A stretch of DNA of 64,000 bases from Asparagopsis taxiformis (Eukaryota; Rhodophyta; Florideophyceae; Bonnemaisoniales; Bonnemaisoniaceae), in contig JALQPE010000038.1 in assembly GCA_030407315.1 (NCBI GenBank), forward strand, positions 183,438 through 247,437. The letters are read 5' to 3'. Both the position numbers and the translations under genes were made by a program. The notes under the pieces were generated by a model. The model worked only from the letters and a program-made list of their open reading frames with translations. It had not been told where the DNA came from and did not search any database. This document shows, piece after piece, positions 42,393-52,616 of the stretch. The stretch's first letter is position 1. Every line of letters starts with the position of its first letter.

Positions 42393-43055
42393 TGTGGAAC
42401 GATAGTTCGGTGACGAAGTAGCTGGTACGAGCTAGTGGACACGCTGTCCTTACGACGAAACGAACGAACAGTCCACCCGCTGGTGTTTTGACTGTATGTT
42501 AGGTAGAACGGTAGAGATAGGTTAGCGAGTAGACACGAGCGTCACGACGCAACAATCCACGCGAGGATTACGTTAGCAAACGAGGTGGTACGTCACCGGA
42601 GGCGCTCTCAACCAAGCCCGGAGGCACTACACGCAATCAGCCTTACGTGCGGCGATGGGTAGGGAGTACGCAGCTCGACGGAGACGAAGCCTCGCTAGGC
42701 AAAACGTAAACGTAAACGTAGAAGTCAGTCGTAGACTAGAGCCGTTGCTCGTTCGATGTATTGTCCCCTTTCCCTCCCGGCACGATGCCAATACCTATAT
42801 GGCCACGATGGCATCGCTTTACAGTGTAAACACTGCTCGTAACGTCCCCGAATGGGAAAGGACCTTGTGGGTCACACGTAGGGACCCGTTGGTCCGTTGG
42901 CCGTTGCCAATACGTTCGTTGCACACGTGTGCCGGTTGCGTGCGCGCATGCGCCAGCAATGTTCGTGCATTGCTGTCGCCGGTCGTATCCGCCGAAATTC
43001 GAATTCCGCGGAAAACGTAAATATTTGCAATTTCGGAATTGCCACGTATACTACA
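42393..43055 (-). repeat. LTR, left (3' LTR of the element)
   Basis: 663 bp, starting TGTGGAACG and ending TACTACA on the plus strand. Direct repeat of 55060-55722. It contains three tandem ACGTAA words (about 42706-42720). Identical 121-codon frames appear in both LTRs but are probably not genes. Confidence 0.93.
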
Positions 43056-43072
43056 CAGCCCCACCCCCACAC
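43056..43072 (-). other. Polypurine tract candidate
   Basis: On the minus strand GTGTGGGGGTGGGGCTG ends exactly at the 3' LTR, the position from which plus-strand DNA synthesis is primed in LTR elements. Confidence 0.7.
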
Positions 43073-43650
43073 GTGGACGTCCCGGCCACGCGAGGCCCGT
43101 CAGGACGCGCCTGAGACACGGGGCCGTGGCGCCTTTTCGGGTACAACTGCGGACGTGGCAGTTGTCCCGAAAAATCTCGTTTAAACGTACGCGGCCCGGT
43201 TGGCTGATCGAATCGCCACGGCGCCGGAGCGCGCGCGTGCGCTCCGGCTCTTTCGTAATCATCGAGGCCCGCCCGTTGGCATCGTACGTCAATGCCTCGC
43301 TTAGGCGTTTCCCTGCAACGAATGCAGTGTCCAATTCCACCACGCGGGTGTGCTTCAATTCAGCGCGATACGAGCGCAGGCCGCGGCCCTTTCGTGAATC
43401 TGCCAGCGGGCATTACGACAACGGTCGTCCGAAGGTTATTTAAGCCGCGGCTTAACGTGATAGCGATCGTCGCTCACCCTTCCTCTCACCATCGTCATCC
43501 AGGCCGTTGCCTTTCGTTCTCCCTTACCTTTTTCCCCCGCTGGGTACTACTACCTCCGTTCCTTTCGTTCTCTTGTTCCGTTTCGCCCGCGTGGCTCTCG
43601 TTCTCGTGCTCGTTGCACTGTTCGTCTTCGTTGCGTACGAACTGACCACG

Positions 43651-45879
43651 ATGGTCACTACGCGTAGCACCGATACCCACACTCCGCGGCCCGCCGGCTC
43701 TGCTGGAGGTGGAGCGAGGAACCCTTCGCAGGGCGCTCCCTCCCTCGTCGGGGCCGGTGCGCCGCCAGCGACGGAAGCGTCCGTCGCGCCCGCCCCATCC
43801 GTTAGGGCGGGTCAAGCCGTTGCTTCGCAGGCCGTCGCCTCTTCGTCTCGCCCGATGGCTCCGTCTCGCCTGGTGGCTTCCGTGACGCCTGCCGAGGCTG
43901 CTAGGGCCGATGCCCCACGTGATGATGACGCAACGGCGTCCGACTCGGGGAATTCGTCACCCGTCATTCCGGATGCCGCGGCCCCGTCGACGGGTGTAGC
44001 CGCGATGGCAGCGGCCGCTCGTTCGCGTCGTGCTGTGGCGGCGGCCCGCACGGGCGTGCCTCGTCGTGATGGCTCGCCGCGTTCCCCTCGCCAGGATCCC
44101 TCGCCGGAGGGTGGTGACCCCGTTGGGACAGTCGGCACCGCCTCACGTGGCGGTGCGGCGCTAAACGTAGGCGTCCTGACCCACGCGTGGGCTGCGTTGC
44201 CTCGCGTGGGTATCACGGATGACGATCTCGCCACGTTGGCCAGAGATCGTCTGGACGCCCGCGCGGTCGTCGACTATATGCGTTCCGCCGAGGATACGTG
44301 GGGGCGGGCAGCCGGGCGTCGTTTCGCCAACGGGCCACCGGGATCGGAACGTTACCAGATCCCGGCGTCGATACGTTGCGACCGCTCGTGGTTGCGTGAC
44401 GTCAACGACGCGATCTACGTCGATCGTATGGACGCCTTCCTGTGGAAGGGGACGCCCGAGGAACCGCCGTTCATCTCGGTGGCGTCCGTCTTCGTATGTC
44501 CGCGGACACTTTCCGAAAGGCAACGTGCCGAATGGAAGACTGCTCTTTCGTTGAGCGTCATCTCCAAAAGCGTCGTGTCGTACGACGACCACTTCGCGCT
44601 CCGCCACGTGAACGCGGACGACTACCGCGTGTCGCACGCGTCGGCTCCGTGGGTCGTCCCGAGCGAGCTCTACTTCCCGCCGTTGCCGGAAGTAGTAGAG
44701 GAGTTTCCGTACCCCCGTGGGTCGTCCACGTTGCTACCACGCGTGGTACATTATTTTACCGATGCCGTGAAGGACGCGCCTGCCCCCGTGAAGGAACGTT
44801 TCCTCATGGCCGTGGATATCGAACACGCAGCGATGCTCGCATGCTCGCTGTTCGTGGAACGTCGTGTGTTCGGGCGCGCGTGCCTACTGCCGGAGTCCAC
44901 GTTGGACTTCCTGGCCGACTACGAGATGCTTCGTGCAATCCCGGTGGACGGTTCCGACACGTTCGTCTCCGTTACCAGCGCGTTGGCTGAGGCTCGCGGC
45001 GCCCTTGCGTTGGGGCCGGAGTATCGGGTTATACGTCCCGATTACGCAAGCGGCGATAACCAGGAGTTCGTCTCCGTGCGCAGCGATGGGGCTTACGTGC
45101 CGCGGGTCGCTTCCCGTTCCGAACGCCGTCGTGGCAATCGTGCCGGTTATTTCGGCGGCCTCGGGGGCAACGAGCGCCCCCGAGGGACGCGTTCTGGCCG
45201 TCGTGGCCATCAAAACGAAGCGCCGCGTGCGCCGGATCCTCGAGAGATCGTGCCACGCGAGGCTACGGGAGGGGGCAACGTTGCCCACGTCGGTCGTCCG
45301 GATGTGGCCACGCCGGCCGAGCGCGCGCCACGCTTCGTGAGCCTGGACGACCGCGTCTCCGATGAGGATGCCCGTCGGCTTCTCGGTACGTCGATGGCCG
45401 CTCCGCCTCGTGCGGACGGCTGGGTTATTCGTTCCCTCATCTCGTCCGTGGCTCGCGCAGCCGAAGAGTTCAGGGCCCAGACGTTGGACCTGACTGCCCG
45501 CTTGGCAACGGAACGCGCGATTTCCGAGCGTCTCGCCGCGGCGACTCGTAGTTACGCGCCGCCCGTTGGCGTTCGTAATGAACCTTACGGTTACGCGAGT
45601 GGCGGCGGCTTCGGCGACCCCGTCGGGTATGGTCACGCAGCGGCGTACCTGCCACGCGACCCCGCTTCGGCGCGCCCTTCGGATACGCGCAGTCACGGGA
45701 CTGCGGATCCTTACGCTAGGGATCCCGCGTCGCGTCGCGAGCGAGCCCCCGTGGTCACGCAGACCGTCGATCCGTACGCGCCGGGCTTCGTTCAGCCCAG
45801 TCGCAGCCGCAGCCACGATAGCCGCGGCGAAGGCCCTGGTCCGTATGACCCTGCGGGCAAGCGTTCTCGTCGCTACTAG
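43651..45879 (+). CDS. Antisense ORF of the retrotransposon, 742 residues, unknown function
   Basis: A single open frame on the strand opposite to gag-pol, between pol and the 3' LTR. I start it at the ATG at 43651. The frame continues 48 codons upstream to a TTG through a hydrophobic stretch, and no ATG lies there. Residues 1-170 are Ala/Pro/Ser/Arg-rich. Residues about 175-490 look globular (AWAALPRVGITDDDLATLAR, then TLSERQRAEWKTALSLSVIS and VVHYFTDAVKDAPAPVKERF). Residues about 610-640 could be a helix (SVARAAEEFRAQTLDLTARL). The tail is Arg/Ser/Tyr-rich and ends in KRSRRY, a possible nuclear localisation signal. I recognise no domain. Large antisense ORFs in the same place are known from plant Tat-lineage gypsy elements. 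Expression could start from the adjacent LTR acting bidirectionally. A structural or regulatory role is guesswork. Confidence 0.7.
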   Translation: MVTTRSTDTHTPRPAGSAGGGARNPSQGAPSLVGAGAPPATEASVAPAPSVRAGQAVASQAVASSSRPMAPSRLVASVTPAEAARADAPRDDDATASDSGNSSPVIPDAAAPSTGVAAMAAAARSRRAVAAARTGVPRRDGSPRSPRQDPSPEGGDPVGTVGTASRGGAALNVGVLTHAWAALPRVGITDDDLATLARDRLDARAVVDYMRSAEDTWGRAAGRRFANGPPGSERYQIPASIRCDRSWLRDVNDAIYVDRMDAFLWKGTPEEPPFISVASVFVCPRTLSERQRAEWKTALSLSVISKSVVSYDDHFALRHVNADDYRVSHASAPWVVPSELYFPPLPEVVEEFPYPRGSSTLLPRVVHYFTDAVKDAPAPVKERFLMAVDIEHAAMLACSLFVERRVFGRACLLPESTLDFLADYEMLRAIPVDGSDTFVSVTSALAEARGALALGPEYRVIRPDYASGDNQEFVSVRSDGAYVPRVASRSERRRGNRAGYFGGLGGNERPRGTRSGRRGHQNEAPRAPDPREIVPREATGGGNVAHVGRPDVATPAERAPRFVSLDDRVSDEDARRLLGTSMAAPPRADGWVIRSLISSVARAAEEFRAQTLDLTARLATERAISERLAAATRSYAPPVGVRNEPYGYASGGGFGDPVGYGHAAAYLPRDPASARPSDTRSHGTADPYARDPASRRERAPVVTQTVDPYAPGFVQPSRSRSHDSRGEGPGPYDPAGKRSRRY

Positions 45880-48152
45880 GTCGTTCCTAGGTTAGTTCGT
45901 AGGCCACGTCGGCTCTAGCATCGTGCTACTTCGTAAACTTCGTTTTGTTTCTTTGCGTAATCGCATGGCTCCGTTGAGCTTCGTAATTCGCGTTTGGCAG
46001 GTCGTCTGCAGCGGGGGAGGGGTTAGCGTTAAGCCCCTCCCCACAATTTTTTTTGTTGTGGCGTCTACCCCGTCGGGTGTCGTATGGCTTACGTAGCCCG
46101 TGCTTCGAGTTCGCGGCGGCGCGTGCCCGTTGGCAGGTTCGTAACACACGCAACTATTCGGCAAAGCGGCGGCGCGTAGCGGCGGCTTTTCACTGCGAGT
46201 GGTACGTTAACCTCGATCGTAGAGCCCGTTGGCGTGCGTATCATTTAGTAACTAACTCGGAAATCGTTTCCGCCGTCGTTTCTCGTTCGGATAACCCCGT
46301 CGGGTGTCGAATTCCGTTGAGCATTCGAGCTCTTTGGCACGTAGCACGTCGGTGCCAATTTTAATTTGCTCCGATGAGCTGGACGGAAAATTCGCTAAAC
46401 GTCAGGCCGACTCGCGCGTGAGTTGGCTTGACTTTTCACGCCGTTGCGTGTACGCGGTAGTGCGTCGTGGTGCGTCGCGGTTCCGTTGACAACGTCTTTG
46501 CCGGCGGGCTTGGCTTTTCGTATAGCCGTTAACACCGTTAGCGCCGTCGCGCTTCACGTTCCCGCGGCTTCACGTTAGCCGGTGGCGCAATCGTTGCGCT
46601 AGTCCGCTTCGCGTGGTGGCGTCGTTCGCCGCGGCGTCCGAGGAGCGTTTCGTTAGCTCATCCGTTATGTGGTGCGACGTGCACCTGGGCATACGTAATG
46701 CTCGCCCTCTACGCCGTTGCGTAATTTCGTTTATTCGACTTGCGAACCCGACGGGGACGCGATTGACGAAGTCGTTTCGCATGCCCGCGGGCGTTTGAGG
46801 CTGCTACGTGAGCCAACTTTTCGTCGGCTCGTTGCCTTCAGCTGTGCCGTTTACGTTGGCTACCAGCTTGTACGCCGTTGCGTATTCGTATTTCGTTTCG
46901 TACGTTCGACCCGTTGGCGTGCGTCGTTATCGTTAGCGACGTCCGCGTACGCGCTCGTATCCTGGCCGACGTGGCCGGTGGCGCGCGCGCCTTCGAATTC
47001 GAACGGGGTCTAAGCTCGTTAGCTTCTGGTTTGCGACGCGGACGTGCGCGTCTTAGCCTTCGTGACCGTACGTGGTCTACCCCCTTTCGGGTTTGCTCGT
47101 GCGTTTCGACTAGCCGGCGGGCTTTTCGCTTTCGCGCGTCGTTCGTTATGCCCGCGTGGCAGGACACCGTTGTGTCGTTCCGTGGTTGCCGTACGTGGCT
47201 ACCGTGTTCGGCGTCGTGCCTCACGATGGCGATTCGGTTCGCCGTCCGTCGTCGCGGCCTCGTTGGCTCGTCGTTCGCACGCTTTACTCGCGCGCTTCGT
47301 GCGCTGAGACCCGTTGGTCTAATTCGTCGGCTAACGTATAGCTTCGTTCCGCTTCGTGCGGGAAGTTTCGTAATGAGGCCGTTGCCATCTTCGTTGGGGA
47401 CGCGTCCGTCCTACGTCGTTTCTCCGCCTTCCGGCGTCACGTTGCCGTTAGCTCGCGAGCTGTTGGCGTTGACCTCGTTGGTCGATGCGACTCGTTGTCA
47501 GCGGCTGTCCACGGGGACGTACGATGGCTCACGTGACATGCCAAAATTACGAAATTTTCGGGGCACGCGTGTCCCGAGATTTGGCCGGATTAGCGCACTG
47601 TAATCGGCCCGATTTTTCGTACCGTGCGTCCATGGCCCGCTGGCCCAAGTATAATTTTTCGCGCGAAAAATCTGACGTGTTGTCCGTCCGTGGCCCGTGG
47701 TGTCGTCACCTTTGCCCGTGGGACGGTCAACACTGTCGAGCCAGTCGTGGCTCTTCACATCGTGTGAATCGTCCGCGCGTGGACTCGTCGTCCAATCTTT
47801 CGTTGGCGCTCGTGCCTCCACCAACGTATGGTGTCGAAAACGAAAAGAGCGACGGCTCTAGCACGCATCGCGCCCCCCCCAACGCAAGGGTGGACGTCCC
47901 GGCCACTCGTTGTGCCTTCGCTTCTCGTTCGTGCGGCTCGTCGCCTTCGTTTGTTGCATCGTGCAACGTCGCGCACGCGTGCGCTTAACCCGACGCTCGT
48001 GTGCGTTTTCGGGGGCCGTCGTGGCCTTTCACGTTGTTGCTCGTCGCACGCGTGCGAAGTATCGAGAGACGCTCTCTTCAGATACGTTCCGGCGGGGCTC
48101 CCACGTAGGGTTACGATACCCGACCCACTTCACGAGGAAGTCTAGGGTGCCG
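45880..48152. other. Retrotransposon internal region between convergent ORFs
   Basis: About 2.3 kb between the stops of the antisense ORF and pol. It is GC-rich, with recurring CCCGTCGGGTGTCG and CGTTGGCGTGCGT-like words. Frames here (for example 46878-47603) have biased composition and no domain. It probably works as a 3' untranslated or structural RNA region. Confidence 0.45.
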
Positions 48153-51100
48153 TCATCGTTCACGCGATGGTTGTAGGTCGTCTACTACATACGCCGGACC
48201 GTCGCGGTTCTTGTCGAGGTCTGCCTCGGTGGCATCGTATGGCTCCGGCGGGGGCGCGTTCGCCGGCGTTGGCGCGTACGCAACGCGGTCCGAGTTGACA
48301 CGTTCAACTACGTCTCCTCGTTGGATGACGAACGTTCGTACGTCGTTACGTAGTACGCGGAACGGTCCCAACGCGTGGTTGCCGAGCTTCGTGCCCTTCG
48401 TGGTCCCGTCCGTCGGGTCGATGAATACGTATTCTCCCGCGCGGATGTTTCGATTCGAGACACGGACTCGTTTGTCGAAATTTCGTTTATAACGTGCCTG
48501 CGCGGCCTTCAGCGTTCGATACGCGTTATCCATCGTTGTGGCGAGCTCACGAACGTAAGTGGCTCGCCCTCCCCCGTCGGGTAGTTCGCGGTTCGTTACC
48601 GACGTGTGTAGCGCCAACGGTGGCGGTGGATTCGTGAGAATCAAATCGAAGGGCGTCGTGCCCGTGCTCGAATGCACATGCGTGTTGTACGCAAACGTTA
48701 ACGCCGATGCGTATCGATCCCAGTCGTTCTGGTTTTCGTTCACGTAATTGCGCAGCATCGCCAGGATCGTCCTGTTGTAGCGCTCCACCTGCCCGTTCGT
48801 TTGGGGGTGGTACGTCGACGTAAAGACGTTCGTCACGCCGATTTCGTTGCAGACGCGCTGGAAAAACTTAGCAGCGAACTGCTTTCCGTTATCGCTTATG
48901 AGCGTCCGTGGGGGTCCATACGAGAAGACCCACGCGTTGACGAACGCGCTCGCCACGTTGGCGGAATCGATATTTCGTAGAGGTACGACTCTAGTCAGCT
49001 TCGTGAAGCGGTCCGTTATCACGAGGATAAATCGGTTACCACGCGTGGTCTTCGTAAGCGGACCTAGTATGTCGATACATAGGTCTCGCAGCGGCTCCGT
49101 AGCCGGAAATAAACGTAACGGGTTCGTCCGTTTGCGAAGCTTCACGCGGTTCTTCGCACATCCAACGCAGTTTCGTACCGTTGCGTGGATGTCGGCGGCC
49201 ATCGCGGGCCAGTAGTACGTCCTCCGTAGGGTATAGTACATACGCGTTTGTCCGGGATGTCCAGCGAGGACGTGGTGGTGCGTTAACTCCAGCAGCCGCG
49301 GCCGTAACGAAGCCGGCACAACGATTTGTGTACGTTCCTCGTCGTGAGGGTTCCGGCGTCGGAGTAAGCCATCGTGGCCTTCGAAGAATGCAGCGTCCTG
49401 CGTCTCGGACTGTCGTGTCAGTATCGTTTGACAGAACGCGTCCTCGCGTTGAGCTTCGATAAGCTCGTCCCTCGTAATGGGAAGCTGAACGTCAGCTGGT
49501 GGCACGCGTGCCGAATCGTCTTCAGCAGCGCGCTGTTCGTCGAGGAAATCCGGTTCCTCGTCAAGAACGTCATCGAGCGACGCGTCGCGGTTGAACTCGA
49601 GGCCATCGTGGCCAGCCGTCGTGGCTGATGTTCGTTCATCACGAGTCTCGTTCGACGGGTCGTCGTGACCCCTGGCATTCGTTGCCTTTTTACGTACGGA
49701 CGTCGTTCGTCCTTGCCCATTTCGTGTGGGTTGTCGCCGACTGCGAGTCGTCACGAGGACCGCGTCCCCGTACGATGGTACGTCATCGTCGACGGGTCGA
49801 CCGTCGTCATACGTAGATATCACACGTGATAAAGCGTCAGGTACCTGGTGCACGCGCCCAGGCCTGTACGTAACTTCGAAATCGAATTCGGCAACGCGTA
49901 GCCTCCATCGTAGTAGTCGTCCGGACGCGCCCGTCAACGTCATCAGCCAACGTAAGGCTTCGTGGTCCGTACGTACGGTGAACCGCTGACCCTCTACGTA
50001 GGGTCGGAGCGACGTTATCGCCCAGACGACGGAGTAGCACTCGCGCTCGGTCGCCGAGTAACCGCGTTCGGTTTCGTTAAGGGTCTTCGACCAGTACCCA
50101 ATCGGCACCCATTCGTTGGGCTTATCTTCGTTCTGCTGCTGGAGCAACGTAGCTCCCAGCTGATACGCCGACGCGTCGGTATCGATCATGAACGGACGTC
50201 CCGCCTTCGGAAGGTGCAATACTGGTGGCGACACCAGTATTGTCTTCAACGTTTCGAACGCATTCGTTTGCGCGTCCGTTGGGTTCGTCCAATCGGGGGA
50301 AGCGTCCTTCTTCAACATCGTGTTGAGTGGCCGAGCGATCTCGGCATACGCCTTTACGAAACGGCGGTAAACGTTGGCCGCGCCCAAAAACGATCGACAT
50401 TGCGTCTTGTCTCGCGGGAACGTAGCCGTACGAAAGGCTTCCTTGTTCCGTGCTGCGACGTGCAGCTTCCCTGGGGTAATCACGTGCCCCAGGTAGTCAA
50501 CTCGTGGTTGAAAGAACGAGCACTTCGTGAGCTTTAACGTTACTCCCGCTGCGCGTAGCAGGGAAAGCACCTGGTCAACGTGACCCAGGTGAGACTCGAG
50601 GTCTTTCGAAAAGACGATTACGTCGTCTAAGTAAACAAGGCACGATTGCCAACGTACTCCGGAGAGGATTATGTCCAACGTCCGCTGAAACGTAGCGGGG
50701 GCATTTCGTAGCCCGAATGGCATTCGCACGTAGCGATACGTTCCCATGAAAGACGTAAACGTTGTCTTATCACGGTCCTCGGCGGAGACGGGCACTTGCC
50801 AGTAACCGGCGTTACAATCGAGTGTCGTGAAGATGGCGGCGTCGCCCAACGAATCAAGGCAGTCTTCCATACGAGGAAGCGGGTACGAATCAGCGATCGT
50901 TTTCGCGTTCAAACGCCTGTAGTCGACACAGAAACGTAAGGATCCGTCCTTCTTCGGCACCAACACGATTGGTGACGCCCATTCGCTGGACGCGGGTTCG
51001 ATAACCCCTTCGTTGAGCATCTTCGTGATCTGCTCCTCGGCTATCGTACGTAGAGCCGGACCCTGACGATAGGGCATTGAACGTATGGGCCGCGTGCCCG

Positions 51101-52616
51101 GTTCGAGTTCGATTCGATGCTCCGTAGCATTGATTTCGCCGAGGCGTCCGCTCGTCCACATTGACGAATGTGTGGCTAGCATCTCGTTGATGCGCTTTCG
51201 TAAATCCTCGTCGTCGAGGTGCGACAAATCGATTGTCGACTGCCAATCCGTGGCGGGGTCGTTCCCCTTTTCGTTGACCAACGGGTCTGGCGTTTCGTCG
51301 CCCAACCCGTTCGTATTCTCCCGCGTCGTCGCGTCGACTAGCGGTAGGTTCAAAACCTTCGCGAGGGCTTCGCCGCCCTCACGCCTGAGTGGGACGATTC
51401 CCAACGGGGAGCGTACCGCGTACGCAATCGTCGCGCCTTTCAGCAATTCGCGGTCCTTCTTCGTGAAGTTCGACACGATGATAGAGAACGACTCTCTCGG
51501 TCCTACGTCGACCACTCCGTTGGCTATGCGCAGCCCATGCAGGAATTGCACCGACGCTTTCGGTTCGAGGAACACGAGTCCGGTCGCATCCGTCGTCACG
51601 TTGACGGTCCGTTGCGACATCGCCGGTACACGCGTGTACTTCGTCAGGCGAACCGAGAACGTTCGGCTCGGCCTATTCGAGGCCGCGTTACGCTCGCGGC
51701 GTTTCGGGTGTTCCACGTTTGGATTCGTCTCTTCCCCCTCCTCGTACGGAGTCTTCGTATCGCCCTCCGCGATAATGGGTATCGTATCTCCCCGATGGAG
51801 GTCGATTGTCTGCGCTCGACAGCGTATAGCATCGACATGCTTCGACATGAACGACGTGCCCATTATAACGGGAACAGCCAGCGTGTTGGCTACGAAGAAT
51901 TTTACGCGGAACAGCGAGTTCCCCAGCCTGACACGAAGCAGGATGGCGCCTTCGATAGGCAAACGTCGCCCGTTGGCGTCTCCGAGCTTCGGTAGCTCTT
52001 CGTCACGTAGACAGCGGTCGACCCAGTCGTAGGGTAGTAAACTTGTTCGTATCAAGTTGTAGCCGCTGCACGTATCCATCGCGATGGTAATCGCCCTCAT
52101 CACGTTGAGGTCTAGTCCGATCGTTCCGGACACGATATAATGCTTCGACGCAAGTAGGCACGTATGCCCGTCGAGGACCAACGGTTCGGTCCTGACCGGC
52201 GCGCGGTCTACGTCTTCGCTAGCGGTTCGTCGCTTCACCGTATGAGCCCGTATGGCTTCTTTTGCGTCGACACGCTTCGTATAAGCCGCGTGCTTGGCTT
52301 TCTCGCGCTCGGAAGCGTCGTGCTTCCGGGTAGCGCGTCTCGCTCGTCTGCGAGGCTTCCTCTTCGTGTGAGGTTCGTTTGTCCCGTCGGACTTCGTTTC
52401 TTCCCCCACGTCGGGTGTCGTGTGACTCGAGTTGGCCTTCGCGGCCGTGAGCTTTACGTAACTCTCGTTCATCGGTGAGCCTGCGGAGGACCAATCATCG
52501 ACGTCGGTCGTCCCCCTTTCACGTAAGGGTTCAGGCGATGTGGGTGGCTCGTGACCTACATCGCCTGGTCGTTTTCCGGCGCGAGGCCGTTCGACACGTC
52601 GTCGTCGTGAGCCCAC
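48153..52616 (-). CDS. pol: Retrotransposon Pol: protease, RT, RNase H, integrase
   Basis: An open frame of 1487 codons, made as a Gag-Pol fusion because it overlaps gag by 61 bases in the -1 frame and has no ATG at its head. An aspartic protease domain lies at about 150-280 with DTCSG at 181-185 where DTGA or DTGS is usual. Reverse transcriptase follows, with VPKKDGSLRFCVDYRRLN and YLDD at 662-665. RNase H (about 805-930) has its acidic residues in IDTDAS, ATERE and RTDHEAL. Integrase has an HHCC finger (HHVLAGHPGQTR, then CVGCAKN) and the D-D-E core in IDILGP, SDNGKQF and QVERYNR. A GPF-type C-terminal module with a NHALGPFRVL core closes it. All catalytic motifs are present, so the enzyme set looks functional. 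The unusual protease motif is the only oddity. Confidence 0.95.
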   Translation of the reverse strand: MGSRRRRVERPRAGKRPGDVGHEPPTSPEPLRERGTTDVDDWSSAGSPMNESYVKLTAAKANSSHTTPDVGEETKSDGTNEPHTKRKPRRRARRATRKHDASEREKAKHAAYTKRVDAKEAIRAHTVKRRTASEDVDRAPVRTEPLVLDGHTCLLASKHYIVSGTIGLDLNVMRAITIAMDTCSGYNLIRTSLLPYDWVDRCLRDEELPKLGDANGRRLPIEGAILLRVRLGNSLFRVKFFVANTLAVPVIMGTSFMSKHVDAIRCRAQTIDLHRGDTIPIIAEGDTKTPYEEGEETNPNVEHPKRRERNAASNRPSRTFSVRLTKYTRVPAMSQRTVNVTTDATGLVFLEPKASVQFLHGLRIANGVVDVGPRESFSIIVSNFTKKDRELLKGATIAYAVRSPLGIVPLRREGGEALAKVLNLPLVDATTRENTNGLGDETPDPLVNEKGNDPATDWQSTIDLSHLDDEDLRKRINEMLATHSSMWTSGRLGEINATEHRIELEPGTRPIRSMPYRQGPALRTIAEEQITKMLNEGVIEPASSEWASPIVLVPKKDGSLRFCVDYRRLNAKTIADSYPLPRMEDCLDSLGDAAIFTTLDCNAGYWQVPVSAEDRDKTTFTSFMGTYRYVRMPFGLRNAPATFQRTLDIILSGVRWQSCLVYLDDVIVFSKDLESHLGHVDQVLSLLRAAGVTLKLTKCSFFQPRVDYLGHVITPGKLHVAARNKEAFRTATFPRDKTQCRSFLGAANVYRRFVKAYAEIARPLNTMLKKDASPDWTNPTDAQTNAFETLKTILVSPPVLHLPKAGRPFMIDTDASAYQLGATLLQQQNEDKPNEWVPIGYWSKTLNETERGYSATERECYSVVWAITSLRPYVEGQRFTVRTDHEALRWLMTLTGASGRLLRWRLRVAEFDFEVTYRPGRVHQVPDALSRVISTYDDGRPVDDDVPSYGDAVLVTTRSRRQPTRNGQGRTTSVRKKATNARGHDDPSNETRDERTSATTAGHDGLEFNRDASLDDVLDEEPDFLDEQRAAEDDSARVPPADVQLPITRDELIEAQREDAFCQTILTRQSETQDAAFFEGHDGLLRRRNPHDEERTQIVVPASLRPRLLELTHHHVLAGHPGQTRMYYTLRRTYYWPAMAADIHATVRNCVGCAKNRVKLRKRTNPLRLFPATEPLRDLCIDILGPLTKTTRGNRFILVITDRFTKLTRVVPLRNIDSANVASAFVNAWVFSYGPPRTLISDNGKQFAAKFFQRVCNEIGVTNVFTSTYHPQTNGQVERYNRTILAMLRNYVNENQNDWDRYASALTFAYNTHVHSSTGTTPFDLILTNPPPPLALHTSVTNRELPDGGGRATYVRELATTMDNAYRTLKAAQARYKRNFDKRVRVSNRNIRAGEYVFIDPTDGTTKGTKLGNHALGPFRVLRNDVRTFVIQRGDVVERVNSDRVAYAPTPANAPPPEPYDATEADLDKNRDGPAYVVDDLQPSRER

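Noticed and set aside
42655..43020. A 121-codon frame repeated identically in structure at 55322-55687
   Set aside because: It lies inside the LTRs and is repeated only because the LTRs are; there is no domain or conserved start context.
43507..43650. Hydrophobic N-terminal extension of the antisense ORF as a signal peptide
   Set aside because: There is no ATG before the stretch, only TTG; the first ATG is at 43651.
46878..47603. A 241-codon plus-strand frame in the retrotransposon
   Set aside because: Its composition follows the GC-rich CGT/TCG-rich sequence, several other frames are equally open, and no domain is seen.
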